64,000 bases of DNA from Deltaproteobacteria bacterium (GTDB lineage: Bacteria > UBA10199 > JACPAL01 > JAHFST01). The notes beneath the pieces are model-generated. The model worked only from the letters and a program-made list of their open reading frames with translations. It did no database searches and was not told where the DNA came from. Below are positions 24,560 to 33,900 of this stretch, in pieces. Made by a program: the position numbers and the translations under genes. The first letter of the stretch is position 1; each line of letters starts with the position of its first letter. Location of the stretch: the NCBI GenBank assembly GCA_023265625.1, contig JAHFST010000006.1:100477-164476 (forward strand). Reading direction: 5' to 3'.

Positions 24560-25810
24560 TTAAATTATTTTCAAAAAATCAAAATAAGAATTGGCCGTCA
24601 CGAGCATTCCTGTGATCCCCAGTTCTTGTTCGGCCTGTTGCAGTGCCCGTTCTTCTCGGTCTTTGGTGCCTTGATGACGGATATCCCATGAAACTTGGAA
24701 TAGCTTAATTTTACCGGTCAGGTCTTGGGCCACGAAATCGACTTCATGGCGTTCAGCGGTGAGATAGTAAGAAACGGCATAACCCTTTCGTCTCAGATCC
24801 AAATAAACAAGATTTTCAAAGAAGGCGCCTTGCTTTTCCAAAGCGATCGGGGATTGAGACCGGGCCAGGCCCGGATCAACGCAATAAACTTTTCTGGGAT
24901 TGGTTTGCCGTTTGCGCAGGGATGGAGAAAAAAGGGGTACCATGAAGGCCAGATAAGCGTCTTCGATATGGCTTAAGTACTCGTAGATGGTGTTTTTGCT
25001 GACCCTGATGCCTTGACTCTTAAGATCGTTGAATAGCTTGTTTAATGAAAAGGGGGCCGCGATATTGTTGATGACCGTCTTAACCAGGTAACGAATAAGA
25101 CTGATATTGGTAATCTTATAACGTTCCACAATATCTCTAAAAATTACGACATCGACATAATCCTGAAGGATGCGAATATGGCTCTTAGGATCGACGGTTT
25201 GCACCTCTGGGAAGCCTCCGATGTGAATATAGTTTTCCAAGCTTCGGAGCAATTTATCCTGCGTTGCCTTGCCGATTTTTTCTTGCGGCAGTTTGGCTTG
25301 ATCTGTGCTGAGGTATTCGGCAAAACTATAAGGCCAGATTTCGGTGGCCAGCGAACGACCCCTCAAAGAGGAGGATATTTCTTTGCTGAGCAGTTTTGCA
25401 GAGGAACCTGTCAGAAAGATTTTGACCTTTTTGGTATCCAAAAAGCGCCTGATGACATTCGGCCATGCCTCCACATTTTGAATTTCGTCTAAGAAAAGAT
25501 AACAGAGGTGATCGTGATTTTCAGGAAAGAGAGAGTAGAAGGCTTCCATAAGCTGGGACAGCGTTTTTCCATCCATGGGGAGCAGGCGGTCATCCTCGAA
25601 GTTGAGATAAAGAATGCGGCTGAAGGGGATTTTTGCCTGCAAGAGATCTTTGACTTGTTGGTAGAGAAAATAGGTCTTGCCGACGCGGCGCATTCCGATA
25701 ACGGCGAGTATTTTTTTTGAAACCTCGGGGAGGCGCTGATCACGATGAATGATTTCTTGGGTTAAGACATCGCGAAATTCCTCTAAAAGCGTGGCGAGTA
25801 ACGGCTTCAT
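24560..25810 (-). CDS. AAA ATPase with DUF4143-type C-terminus
   Basis: A 416-residue ATPase of the AAA_14/DUF4143 type. Walker A is VIGMRRVGKTYFLYQ (K45) and Walker B YLFLDEIQNV (D108, E109), followed by FLTGSSAKLLSKEI, a sensor-like Ser. The C-terminal domain contains GAFFENLVYLDLRRKGY and YYLTAERHEVDFVAQD, then FQVSWDI, resembling a PD-(D/E)xK-like DUF4143 end in which the lysine position is less clear. Two copies of a 16-bp palindrome lie just upstream, which suggests regulation of this gene. It is the third ATPase of this type in the first 26 kb. Confidence 0.87.
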   Translation of the reverse strand: MKPLLATLLEEFRDVLTQEIIHRDQRLPEVSKKILAVIGMRRVGKTYFLYQQVKDLLQAKIPFSRILYLNFEDDRLLPMDGKTLSQLMEAFYSLFPENHDHLCYLFLDEIQNVEAWPNVIRRFLDTKKVKIFLTGSSAKLLSKEISSSLRGRSLATEIWPYSFAEYLSTDQAKLPQEKIGKATQDKLLRSLENYIHIGGFPEVQTVDPKSHIRILQDYVDVVIFRDIVERYKITNISLIRYLVKTVINNIAAPFSLNKLFNDLKSQGIRVSKNTIYEYLSHIEDAYLAFMVPLFSPSLRKRQTNPRKVYCVDPGLARSQSPIALEKQGAFFENLVYLDLRRKGYAVSYYLTAERHEVDFVAQDLTGKIKLFQVSWDIRHQGTKDREERALQQAEQELGITGMLVTANSYFDFLKII

Positions 25811-25817
25811 TAATCTG

Positions 25818-25867
25818 TCCCTCTATAAAGGGAAAGTTTATATTAATTCTATCCCTCTGTAAAGGGA
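25818..25867. promoter_or_regulatory. Two 16-bp palindromic operators before an AAA ATPase gene
   Basis: TCCCTCTATAAAGGGA (25818-25833) and TCCCTCTGTAAAGGGA (25852-25867) differ at one base and start 34 bases apart, about three helical turns, so both can face the same side of DNA. They lie directly upstream of the ATPase start on the minus strand and likely overlap its promoter. Confidence 0.65.
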
Positions 25868-25890
25868 AAAGGAAGGATGGCGAGCTTAGC

Positions 25891-27540
25891 TTAAACGAGG
25901 AATTGTTTTAGGAGCGCCGGGGTGATGACCCGAAGTGCCAAGACCTCTTCCGCCCCCTCAAAAATCGAAAAGACCCGGGCATCGAGGAAGTAGCGGCTGA
26001 CCGCATACTCCTCGGCGTAGCCATAGCCGCCATGGATCTGAAGCGCCTCGCGGGTGACCCACTCGGAGATTTTTGAAGCGTAGAATTTGACCAGCGAGGC
26101 CTCCATGAGGCCTTGGTGCTGGTCCATCAGCTTGGTGGCGTCGTAGGTGGCTTGCCGGGCCGCTTGAATCAGGGCGGCCATGCGCACCAGTTTCCACTGG
26201 GTCATGGTGTAGTCGAAGATCGGTTTCCCAAATACCTTGCGTTCGTCGGCATAGCGCAGGCCTGCTTCGAAGGCGGCCTGCATGACACCGATGGCGCGCG
26301 CCGCGGTTTGTAAACGTCCGCCGGCGAATCCCTCCATTTGCAGATAGAACCCCTTGCCCAGACCCGCCTCGCCCCCGATCAAATTTTCTTCCGGGACCCA
26401 ATAATTTTCAAACGCGACCTCGTAGGAGTGCATGCCTCGATAGCCGATGGTCGGGATGGCCTTGCCTTCGATGTGCCCGCCCTTGTCCGGCTGATCGTAT
26501 TTAAATTCATGACCGGTGAAGCGGGGTTTCTCCGCGATGAGGATAGACATGCCACGATGCTTTTTGCTCATGTCGGGGTCGGTGCGCGCGAGTACCATCA
26601 TGATGTCCGCGTAGCCCGCAAAGGTGCACCAGGTTTTGACCCCATTGATGCGCCATCCCCCCTGGGGATCACGCGTGGCGGCGACCTTCATCCCAGCGAC
26701 GTCTGATCCGTAGTCCGGCTCGGTGGCGGCCACGGAGTTCATTTTTTCACCGCTGGCCAGTAACGGCAGCCATTTTGTTTTTTGCGCCTCCGTCCCCCCT
26801 TTGAGGAGGGCCTTGGAAAGGATCTCAGGACGGGTAATGAGACTTCCCGCAATACCCAGCGAGCCCCGGGAGAGCTCTTCGGTTACGACCACCATGCCCG
26901 TGTTGTCCAGTTGGGCATTGTCTTGAAAACCACCGTATTGCTCGGGGATTGTCAGGCCAAAACAACCCAACTCGCGGAGACCGATAATAATCTCTTCCGG
27001 AATCAGCAGGTCATGACGATGAACTTTTTCGGCTAACGGCATGACCTTTTCTTCCGCGAATTTTTTAAAAGTTTCCCGGAACATCTGATGCTGTTCATCG
27101 AGCCCGTAGGTGCCGCCATTATTTTTGTCCTGAATCAGTTTGGCGATCTTGGTGTAATGATTGGGATGAAGCGAGGTTGCGACATATTGCCCAATGGGCT
27201 CGGTCCAAATGGTTTGCATCAATTGTTCATGCCCCACCCCAAATTCCCCGCCCCGGTGGCCAAATTTGTCTGAGAGATGGCTGATGGTTTCAGCGATAAA
27301 ATAATGGGCCAGGCCCGTCTCCAGGGGTTCCGGAAATTTTTTGGCATAGGCCAGCATGGCCTTGGCCGCGTAGACCTCGGCGGACATCCAGGCAAAGTCA
27401 TAGGCCGCGGGTTGGTTCTCATCGAGCTTCTTGGTGGAAATTTCCGGCCCTTCGACACAACTTTTGGCCAGATTCGTCCCGATGATTTTTAACAGCTGTT
27501 CGGCGGCGGCAAGGGCTTGTTCGGCTGGTTCGAGACTCAT
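25891..27540 (-). CDS. mcd: (2S)-Methylsuccinyl-CoA dehydrogenase
   Basis: An FAD-dependent dehydrogenase of 549 residues that oxidises methylsuccinyl-CoA to mesaconyl-CoA. Typical acyl-CoA dehydrogenases are near 380; the extra N-terminal domain of about 150 residues (AYDFAWMSAEVYAAKAMLAYAKK...) is the hallmark of methylsuccinyl-CoA dehydrogenases. The core holds LTIPEQYGGF, VVTEELSRGSLGIAGSL, AATEPDYGSDVAGM, INGVKTWCTFAG and the C-terminal IHGGYGYAEEYAVSRYFLDARV. The putative catalytic Glu cannot be fixed by eye. The mutase, hydratase, lyase and epimerase elsewhere in the window support the assignment. It is followed at 135 bases by the divergently oriented repeats and the epimerase, on the same strand. 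Confidence 0.88.
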   Translation of the reverse strand: MSLEPAEQALAAAEQLLKIIGTNLAKSCVEGPEISTKKLDENQPAAYDFAWMSAEVYAAKAMLAYAKKFPEPLETGLAHYFIAETISHLSDKFGHRGGEFGVGHEQLMQTIWTEPIGQYVATSLHPNHYTKIAKLIQDKNNGGTYGLDEQHQMFRETFKKFAEEKVMPLAEKVHRHDLLIPEEIIIGLRELGCFGLTIPEQYGGFQDNAQLDNTGMVVVTEELSRGSLGIAGSLITRPEILSKALLKGGTEAQKTKWLPLLASGEKMNSVAATEPDYGSDVAGMKVAATRDPQGGWRINGVKTWCTFAGYADIMMVLARTDPDMSKKHRGMSILIAEKPRFTGHEFKYDQPDKGGHIEGKAIPTIGYRGMHSYEVAFENYWVPEENLIGGEAGLGKGFYLQMEGFAGGRLQTAARAIGVMQAAFEAGLRYADERKVFGKPIFDYTMTQWKLVRMAALIQAARQATYDATKLMDQHQGLMEASLVKFYASKISEWVTREALQIHGGYGYAEEYAVSRYFLDARVFSIFEGAEEVLALRVITPALLKQFLV

Positions 27541-27560
27541 ATTTTGTCCTTTCTCACTGC

Positions 27561-27680
27561 TAACACCCCCCGACCCCCTCTTATTCTAAGAGGGGGAGAC
27601 TGCAATATTACTATTATTTTCCCAGACCCCGGAGATCACGGGTTCCCCCTCTTAAGGTAAGAGGGGGCTAGGGGGTGTTA
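27561..27680. repeat. Inverted pair of a 38-bp C-tract repeat
   Basis: Left copy 27561-27598 begins TAACACCCCCCGACCCCCTC; right copy 27643-27680 ends GGGGGCTAGGGGGTGTTA and is nearly its reverse complement. Each copy also has its own hairpin (CCCCCTCTTA/TAAGAGGGGG). The right copy supplies the TAA of the epimerase gene (27678-27680). About 44 bases without clear features lie between the copies. Confidence 0.8.
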
Positions 27681-28091
27681 TGATTTCTGCGACAGTTCCA
27701 ACAATACCCCGCCTGTCGATTTTGGATGGACGAATGCAATCAACTTCCCATGTGCCCCGCGGCGCGGTTTTTCGTCAATCAGTTGGATCCCCGCCTGCTT
27801 GTAAGCGGCCAACGAGGCCTCCAGGTCTTCCACTTGGATGCAGATGTGATGCAACCCGCCGCGCCCGCCATTCTTATCGATAAATTTGCCGATGGGGCCA
27901 TCCGGAGATGTGGATTCGAGTAGCTCCAAATGGGTATCGTCTACCGCAAAAAAGGCCGTTTTGGCCTTTTGCTCCACGACTTCTTCCAAATGATCGGGGG
28001 ATTTTCCCAGTAAAGTGCTGTAGGTTTTAATCGCCGCTGCCAGGTCAGGGACGGCGATCCCGATGTGATCCAAAATTTTGATCTTTGGCAT
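27678..28091 (-). CDS. mce: Methylmalonyl-CoA epimerase
   Basis: A 137-residue vicinal-oxygen-chelate enzyme that interconverts (2R)- and (2S)-methylmalonyl-CoA. Metal ligands are apparent in ILDHIGIAVPDL (His), THLELLESTS, GGLHHICIQVEDL (His) and GGVLLELSQ (Glu). Closest-family blocks are DHIGIAVPDL and GGRGGLHHICI. In the ethylmalonyl-CoA pathway it feeds propionyl-CoA carboxylation products to succinyl-CoA, and homologues can also act on ethylmalonyl-CoA. It lies on the same strand as the dehydrogenase gene downstream, separated by the repeat pair that supplies its stop codon. Confidence 0.92.
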   Translation of the reverse strand: MPKIKILDHIGIAVPDLAAAIKTYSTLLGKSPDHLEEVVEQKAKTAFFAVDDTHLELLESTSPDGPIGKFIDKNGGRGGLHHICIQVEDLEASLAAYKQAGIQLIDEKPRRGAHGKLIAFVHPKSTGGVLLELSQKS

Positions 28092-28143
28092 GGGAGGCTT
28101 ACCTAGTGGGATGTAGCGGTAATGTCAAGATGTTGGGTCACCT

Positions 28144-28216
28144 GTAGGGGCGCACCCGTGTGTGCGCCCTATCCCGGATGGTCACAATGAGGGCAGACAC
28201 ATGGGTCTGCCCCTAC
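28144..28216. repeat. Composite palindromic repeat, GTAGGGGCG family
   Basis: A 73-bp intergenic element starting GTAGGGGCGCACCCGTGTG and ending GGGTCTGCCCCTAC. It has the same two-unit layout and a closely similar spacer to the element at 2091-2164. It occupies most of the gap between the divergent epimerase and malic-enzyme genes, where it could affect either promoter. Confidence 0.87.
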
Positions 28217-28268
28217 AATGGACTGTTGAGACATTTGATTTTTTTTCAGAATAGGGTATAGCCACTCC

Positions 28269-29582
28269 ATGTCCTACAAACAAAGAATCATCCGCACCCT
28301 GCGCTGCCAGAACAAAAATGTCATCGGGATGTTGGCCAAGGTGACCTCCACGATCTCCGCCCTGGGAGGAGATATTGGCGATATCAAGACGATCTCGCTC
28401 GGGACTTTTCATAATATTCGAGATTTTACCGTCGGATGTCGCGACATGGATCATCTGGAACAACTGGTAACGGCCCTCAATGCCATTCCTGAAGTGACCA
28501 TCCTGGCGCAGATCGATGAAGTGATGAATCTGCATCGTGGTGGCAAGCTGCTCGTTCAGGCGCGTTATCCGATTCATTCCATCCATGATTTGCAAAAGGT
28601 TTATACGCCGGGGGTGGCGGCGGTTTCACGGCATATTCAGGACCATCCGGAAGACGGCTACGAGTACACCACGATCGGTAAGACGGTGGGGCTCATTACC
28701 AATGGGAGCCGCGTGTTAGGCCTGGGCAATATTGGGCCGGTTGCCTCCATGCCTGTGATGGAAGGGAAGGCGGCGCTGTTTAGCCAGTTTTCCGGTTTGG
28801 CCATGATCCCGGTGCTTTGCGATACGCTGGATCCGGATAAATTTGTCGAGACGGTCATGACCATCGCGCCAACCTTTGCGGCGATTCAGTTGGAGGATAT
28901 CCGGGTGCCCGACTGTTTTGAGATTGAACAAAAATTGATTGATCGGCTTAATATTCCAGTCATGCATGACGATCAACATGGCACAGCCGTGGTGTCCCTG
29001 GCCGCTACCATCAATGCCTGTAGGACGGCGGGATTGGATTTGAAAAAGGCGGTGGTGGGGCAGATTGGTTTGGGTGCGGCGGGTTCTTCGATTGCACAGC
29101 TTATCATGTCTTACACGGGCAATCCGGTATTGGGTTTTGATCCTCAGCCGGCTTTAGCCAAACGGTTTGCCGATTTGGGTGGGACCTTGGCGGCCTCTCA
29201 GGATGAGGTGATGAAAAAAGCGGATGTGGTGATTGCTACCACCGGCAAGGCGGATATTATTCAGCCGGCATCGGTGCGTAAGGGGCAGATTATCTTGGCC
29301 TTGTCCAATCCCTATCCAGAGATCTCCATTGTGGAGGCCATCAATGCGGGGGCGGCCTTTGCCAGTGATGGGAGTCACGTCAATAATCTGCTGGGGTTCC
29401 CTGGTATTTTTAAGGGGGCGGTGGCCGCACGCGCCACCCGAATCACCCAAGAGATGTACCTGGCGGCGGCCCTTTCTATCGTCGATCAGACCCCTGACCA
29501 TGAGTTGATCCCCGACCCGCTCAACCCAGAGTTGCACAATCGCGTGGCCCAGGCGGTAGCGGCCGCCTACCGTGCCCCTTGA
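28269..29582 (+). CDS. Malic enzyme with N-terminal ACT domain
   Basis: A 437-residue enzyme that oxidatively decarboxylates malate to pyruvate. Residues about 1-80 form an ACT regulatory domain (RTLRCQNKNVIGMLAKVTST...), so allosteric control by a small ligand such as an amino acid is likely. The catalytic core has YTPGVAAVSRHIQ, LGLGNIGPVASMPVMEGK (loop with the catalytic Lys), [30 protein letters not shown] and GQIGLGAAGSSIAQL as nucleotide-binding site. NAD versus NADP preference is not obvious. A second malic enzyme follows 36 bases later, so they are likely co-transcribed. Confidence 0.93.
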   Translation: MSYKQRIIRTLRCQNKNVIGMLAKVTSTISALGGDIGDIKTISLGTFHNIRDFTVGCRDMDHLEQLVTALNAIPEVTILAQIDEVMNLHRGGKLLVQARYPIHSIHDLQKVYTPGVAAVSRHIQDHPEDGYEYTTIGKTVGLITNGSRVLGLGNIGPVASMPVMEGKAALFSQFSGLAMIPVLCDTLDPDKFVETVMTIAPTFAAIQLEDIRVPDCFEIEQKLIDRLNIPVMHDDQHGTAVVSLAATINACRTAGLDLKKAVVGQIGLGAAGSSIAQLIMSYTGNPVLGFDPQPALAKRFADLGGTLAASQDEVMKKADVVIATTGKADIIQPASVRKGQIILALSNPYPEISIVEAINAGAAFASDGSHVNNLLGFPGIFKGAVAARATRITQEMYLAAALSIVDQTPDHELIPDPLNPELHNRVAQAVAAAYRAP

Positions 29583-29618
29583 CTTGAGGATTCATTTTAA
29601 GGGATAGTTGAAAACTCC

Positions 29619-30923
29619 ATGATCACTCGAGAAGAGGCGCTGCGCTATCACTCCGAAGGAAGAAGAGGCAAGATCACCGTTTCTTCGACCAAGCCTTGTA
29701 AAACCCAAAAAGACCTGGCCTTGGCCTACACCCCCGGGGTGGCCGAGCCGTGCCGGGAAATAGAAAAAGATAAAGAAAATGCCTACATTTATACCACCAA
29801 ATCCAATTTGGTGGCCGTGATCACCAATGGGACGGCGGTGCTGGGGTTGGGGGACATTGGCCCTGATGCCGCCAAGCCGGTGATGGAGGGGAAGGGGATT
29901 TTGTTTAAGACCTTTGCCGACATCGATGTTTTTGACATCGAGGTGGATGCCAAGGCCCCGGAGGATTTTATCAAGGTCGTCAAGTCACTTGAACCGACCT
30001 TTGGCGGGATTAATATCGAGGATGTGAAGGCCCCGGATTGTTTTGTGATCGAAGAGCGATTGATTGAATCGATGTCGATCCCGGTTTTTCATGATGATCA
30101 GCATGGGACGGCAATTATCACCACGGCCGCCTTGATGAATGCGGTGGAGATCCAGGGGAAGAATTTAAAAAATATCGAAGTGGTCTTTTCGGGTGCTGGG
30201 GCTGCGGCGATCGCCTGTGCCAAGATGTTCATGGAGTTGGGGGTGCACCGGGATCAAATTACTTTGTGTGATCGGCAAGGGGTTGTCTACGAAGGACGTC
30301 CCAATTTGGAGCCGTACCGAGGTTTTTTTGCCAAGCGGACCAAGAAGCGGACGCTCGCAGAAGCGATCGATGGGGCGGATGTCTTTGTGGGGCTCTCGGG
30401 TAAGGGTTTGGTGACGACCGAGATGTTGAAGAAGATGAAGGCAAAAGGGGTCATCTTTGCGATGGCCAATCCTGATCCGGAGGTCGATTATCTGGAGGCA
30501 AAGGCGGCGCTCAAGGATGTGATCATTGCCACCGGCCGGTCTGACTATCCGAACCAGGTAAATAATGTTTTGGGATTCCCTTCCATCTTTCGCGGTGCCC
30601 TGGATGTGCGTGCCACCCGAATCAATGAGGCGATGAAAATGGCCGCCACCAAGGCGCTTGCCAAGCTCGCCCGCGAGGTGGTCCCGGAGGCGGTTTGCCA
30701 GGCCTACAATGTGAAAAAGTTGGAGTTTGGTCCCGAGTATATTATTCCCAAACCGTTCGATTCCCGTGTCTTACTTTGGGAGGCCCCGGCGGTCGCCCAG
30801 GCGGCGGTTGAGACGGGTGTCGCGAAACAACCCTACCAAAGTCTGGAATCCTACCGACAGTCCCTCGAAAAAAACCTGAAGGCTCGTTCTATGCCCATCG
30901 GAGATTCGGAAGCGGCAGTGTAG
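29619..30923 (+). CDS. Malic enzyme, no ACT domain
   Basis: A 434-residue malic enzyme: [68 protein letters not shown] and [19 protein letters not shown] (Rossmann loop). It lacks the N-terminal ACT domain of the upstream enzyme, so the two would respond differently to the cell's state. The frame starts at an ATG with little overlap to the preceding gene (36-base gap). Its stop (30921-30923) lies in a palindromic repeat shared with the convergent metH gene. Presumably it produces pyruvate and NADPH or NADH; the cofactor is not determined. Confidence 0.93.
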   Translation: MITREEALRYHSEGRRGKITVSSTKPCKTQKDLALAYTPGVAEPCREIEKDKENAYIYTTKSNLVAVITNGTAVLGLGDIGPDAAKPVMEGKGILFKTFADIDVFDIEVDAKAPEDFIKVVKSLEPTFGGINIEDVKAPDCFVIEERLIESMSIPVFHDDQHGTAIITTAALMNAVEIQGKNLKNIEVVFSGAGAAAIACAKMFMELGVHRDQITLCDRQGVVYEGRPNLEPYRGFFAKRTKKRTLAEAIDGADVFVGLSGKGLVTTEMLKKMKAKGVIFAMANPDPEVDYLEAKAALKDVIIATGRSDYPNQVNNVLGFPSIFRGALDVRATRINEAMKMAATKALAKLAREVVPEAVCQAYNVKKLEFGPEYIIPKPFDSRVLLWEAPAVAQAAVETGVAKQPYQSLESYRQSLEKNLKARSMPIGDSEAAV

Positions 30924-30947
30924 GGGTTCAAAATTTTGAACCCCTAC
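30920..30947. repeat. Perfect palindrome shared by two convergent stop codons
   Basis: A 28-bp perfect palindrome whose half is GTAGGGGTTCAAAA. The malic-enzyme stop TAG is at 30921-30923 and the metH stop TAG, read on the minus strand, is at 30944-30946. Both genes therefore end inside the same element. The same 28-bp sequence occurs at 59518-59545. Confidence 0.9.
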
Positions 30948-33900
30948 GGCACATCGATATCCCCTACACTAAAGTAGGTGCAATCCGGATGATGAAAGAC
31001 AATGGCCGAGACCGAGGCCTCCGGTTCCATCATCATTCCCTCCGTGAGGTGAACTCCGATATCTTCCGGCTTGAGTAGCTTCCAAATCCCCTGTTGATCG
31101 TCGAGATTGGGACAAGCAGGATAGCCAAAGCTGTAGCGTTTGCCTTGATACTTCGTGGAAAAACGGTCCGCCATGGTCATCTCGGAGGGATCGGGGAACC
31201 CCCAGTCTTCGCGGATCCTGCGGTGGAGCCACTCGGCGCAGCCTTCGGCGGTTTCGATGGCGACGGATTGGAGGGCGTGGGATTTGAGATATTCGCCTTG
31301 TGCCTTTGCCGCCTCGGCTTGTTCGCGAATCCCCGCTCCGGCGCCGACCACGAAGAGGGCAACATGGTCTCGGAGTTTTCCCTGGGCCGGTAACACATAG
31401 TCGGCAAGACAGAGTCCATCCGCTTTGCGTTGTCGATGAAAATGAAAGGTATGGAGTGGTGTCGTGGCCTCGGGGGTGAAGAGATGTAGGTTATTCCCAT
31501 CCGCCTCCGCCTCGAAGAATTGCCAGACCACTTTGACCTTCATGAATCCAAGTGCCTCTTGTTTGACGGTCTCCACGATTTGATTCAAGGCCAAGGCTTT
31601 CTCATCACGCTCGGAGAGTTTGGTCTGAAAATTCCCCTTGAAGCCGAGATGCTTGGAATAAAGCATCTGGGGATTGATGTAGCCCCAGAGCTCGGGAAGT
31701 TGCGGGACGTCGCGGACCTTGCGGTCCAGATAGGGGACGGGTGGGATCGGAACGGTAACGGACACGCGCCCGCTTCGGGTTGTACCTTCGGGGGGGAGGG
31801 GCGCAGCAAGCGGCGCCCCTACATCGGCCTTTAACGCCTGACGGTCTTTGATGAAGGCCTCGCGGGTTTCCCCGTCCATCAGTTTGTTGCAGAGATCGAG
31901 CCCGGTCATTGCGTCCTTGGCGTAGAAGACCGCCTGGGTGTAGCTTGGTGCGATCTTGTTGCGGGTAAATTTATCGGAGAGGGCCGCCCCTCCGACCAGC
32001 AGGGGGACCTGAATCCCCGCCAATTTTAAGTCGCCCGCGGTGATGACCATCTGTTGCGCCGATTTGACGAGCAATCCCGAGAGTCCGATAAAGTCCGGTT
32101 TGTGTTCCTGGTATCCCTTGATTAAATCCTCCGGCGGGACCTTGATCCCCAAGTTGATGACCTCGTATCCGTTGTTTTTTAAAATAATTTCGACTAGATT
32201 TTTCCCGATGTCGTGCACATCGCCCTTGACCGTGGCGAGCAGGACCTTTCCCTTGCTGACCACATCGGCCTTCTCCATGAACTGTTCCAGATGACTCACG
32301 GCGGCCTTCATGGCCTCGGCCGACTGCAAGACCTCCGCCACAATGAGCTCGTTGTTATTGAATAACCGTCCCACCTCGCTCATCCCCGCCATGAGCGGGC
32401 CGTTGACGATGTCGAGGGGTTTTACCCCTTCTTGTCTCTTGAGTTCGAGGTCGGGGATCAGGCCGTCCTTGGTTCCCTGGATGATGTATTGGGCCAAACG
32501 CTCGTCGAGGGGCAGCGCCGCCGTGGTCTTTTTTTCTTTTTTGGTGGCACCCCGGTAAAATTCGGCGATTTGGGCGATGTTGGTTTGGTTGATGGTGGAC
32601 TTTTGTTCTTTGGTTTGTTGGCGCCAGTCAATTCGCTCACCACTGGCAAAGCCAGATGGTTCGCTAAAGTCAGAGGGAGATACCGATCTCCCTCCGACAC
32701 CTCCCATCTGATTCGTCCAGTTGAATAGTAGATTCTCCGCCAACCGCCGTTCTTCCTCCGGAATACTCGCAAACCTCTCCAACTTTTCCGCATTTACAAT
32801 CGCCAGGTCAAGCCCCGCCTTGGTGCAGTGGTAGAGAAAGACGGAATTGACCACCTCGCGCGCGGCCTCTGGGAGGCCGAAGGAGATATTGGAGATCCCC
32901 AAAGTGGTCCGGGAGTTTGGAAATTTTTCCTTGATCAAACGGATCCCTTCGATGGTCTCAACGGCCCCGCCAATATAGTTTTCATCACCGGTGGCGCAGG
33001 GAAAGACGAGCGGATCAAAGATGATGTCCTCGCTGGCAATGCCATATTTGGTGGTGAGGATTTGGTGGGAGCGTTCCGCAATGGCCAATTTTCTTTCGCG
33101 CGTGAAGGCCTGGGCCTGTAATTTATCTTCATCAATGCAGCCCACCACGAGGGCCGCCCCGTAAGATTTGGCGAGCGGGCAGACCACTTCAAATTTTTCC
33201 TCCCCATCCTCCAGGTTGACGGAATTGATGATCGACTTCCCCTGGCAATACGTGAGGGCGTGCTCGATGGCCTTGGGGTCGGTGGTGTCGATCATCAGGG
33301 GGGCTTTGATTTTTCGGATCAGGAGCGAATAAAACGGTTCAATGTCGGGGATCTCGTCCCGGTCGGTGCTTTGCAAACAGACATCGACCACATGGGCGCC
33401 GTTCTTGACCTGGCGCCTCGCGATGTCGGTGGCCTCTTCCCACTTGGTTTCGTTGACCAGTCGCTTGAAGAGGCGGGAGCCGATGACGTTGGTGCGTTCC
33501 CCGACGATCAGGGGACGGTTATCGGCGGTGGATTCGACAAGCTCGATCCCGGTGTAGAAACAACGTCCCTTGGTTTTGTGGCCCATCGGACGGGGTTTCT
33601 TGCCTTGCACCATCTGGGCAATGGACGCGATATGTTTTTCCGTCGTGCCGCAGCAGCCGCCGACAATATTGAGCCAGCCGTTATCCACGAAGCGTTCGAT
33701 TTGGCGGGCGAGGGATTCGGGGGTTTCCAAATAACTTCCCTCTTCATTCGGGAGGCCGGCGTTCGGGTAGCAGGAGACTGGGACATTCGCCATTTCGTGG
33801 ATGGTGCGGATGTGATCGGTCATGAATTCGGGGCCGGTGGCGCAGTTGAGGCCAATAGCCATCAGCTCCAGATGGGCGAGTGAGGCCACTAAGGCGTCAG

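Noticed and set aside
33260..33883. A 207-codon open frame opposite metH
   Set aside because: It lies fully within the pterin and homocysteine domains of metH and looks like a frame shadow.
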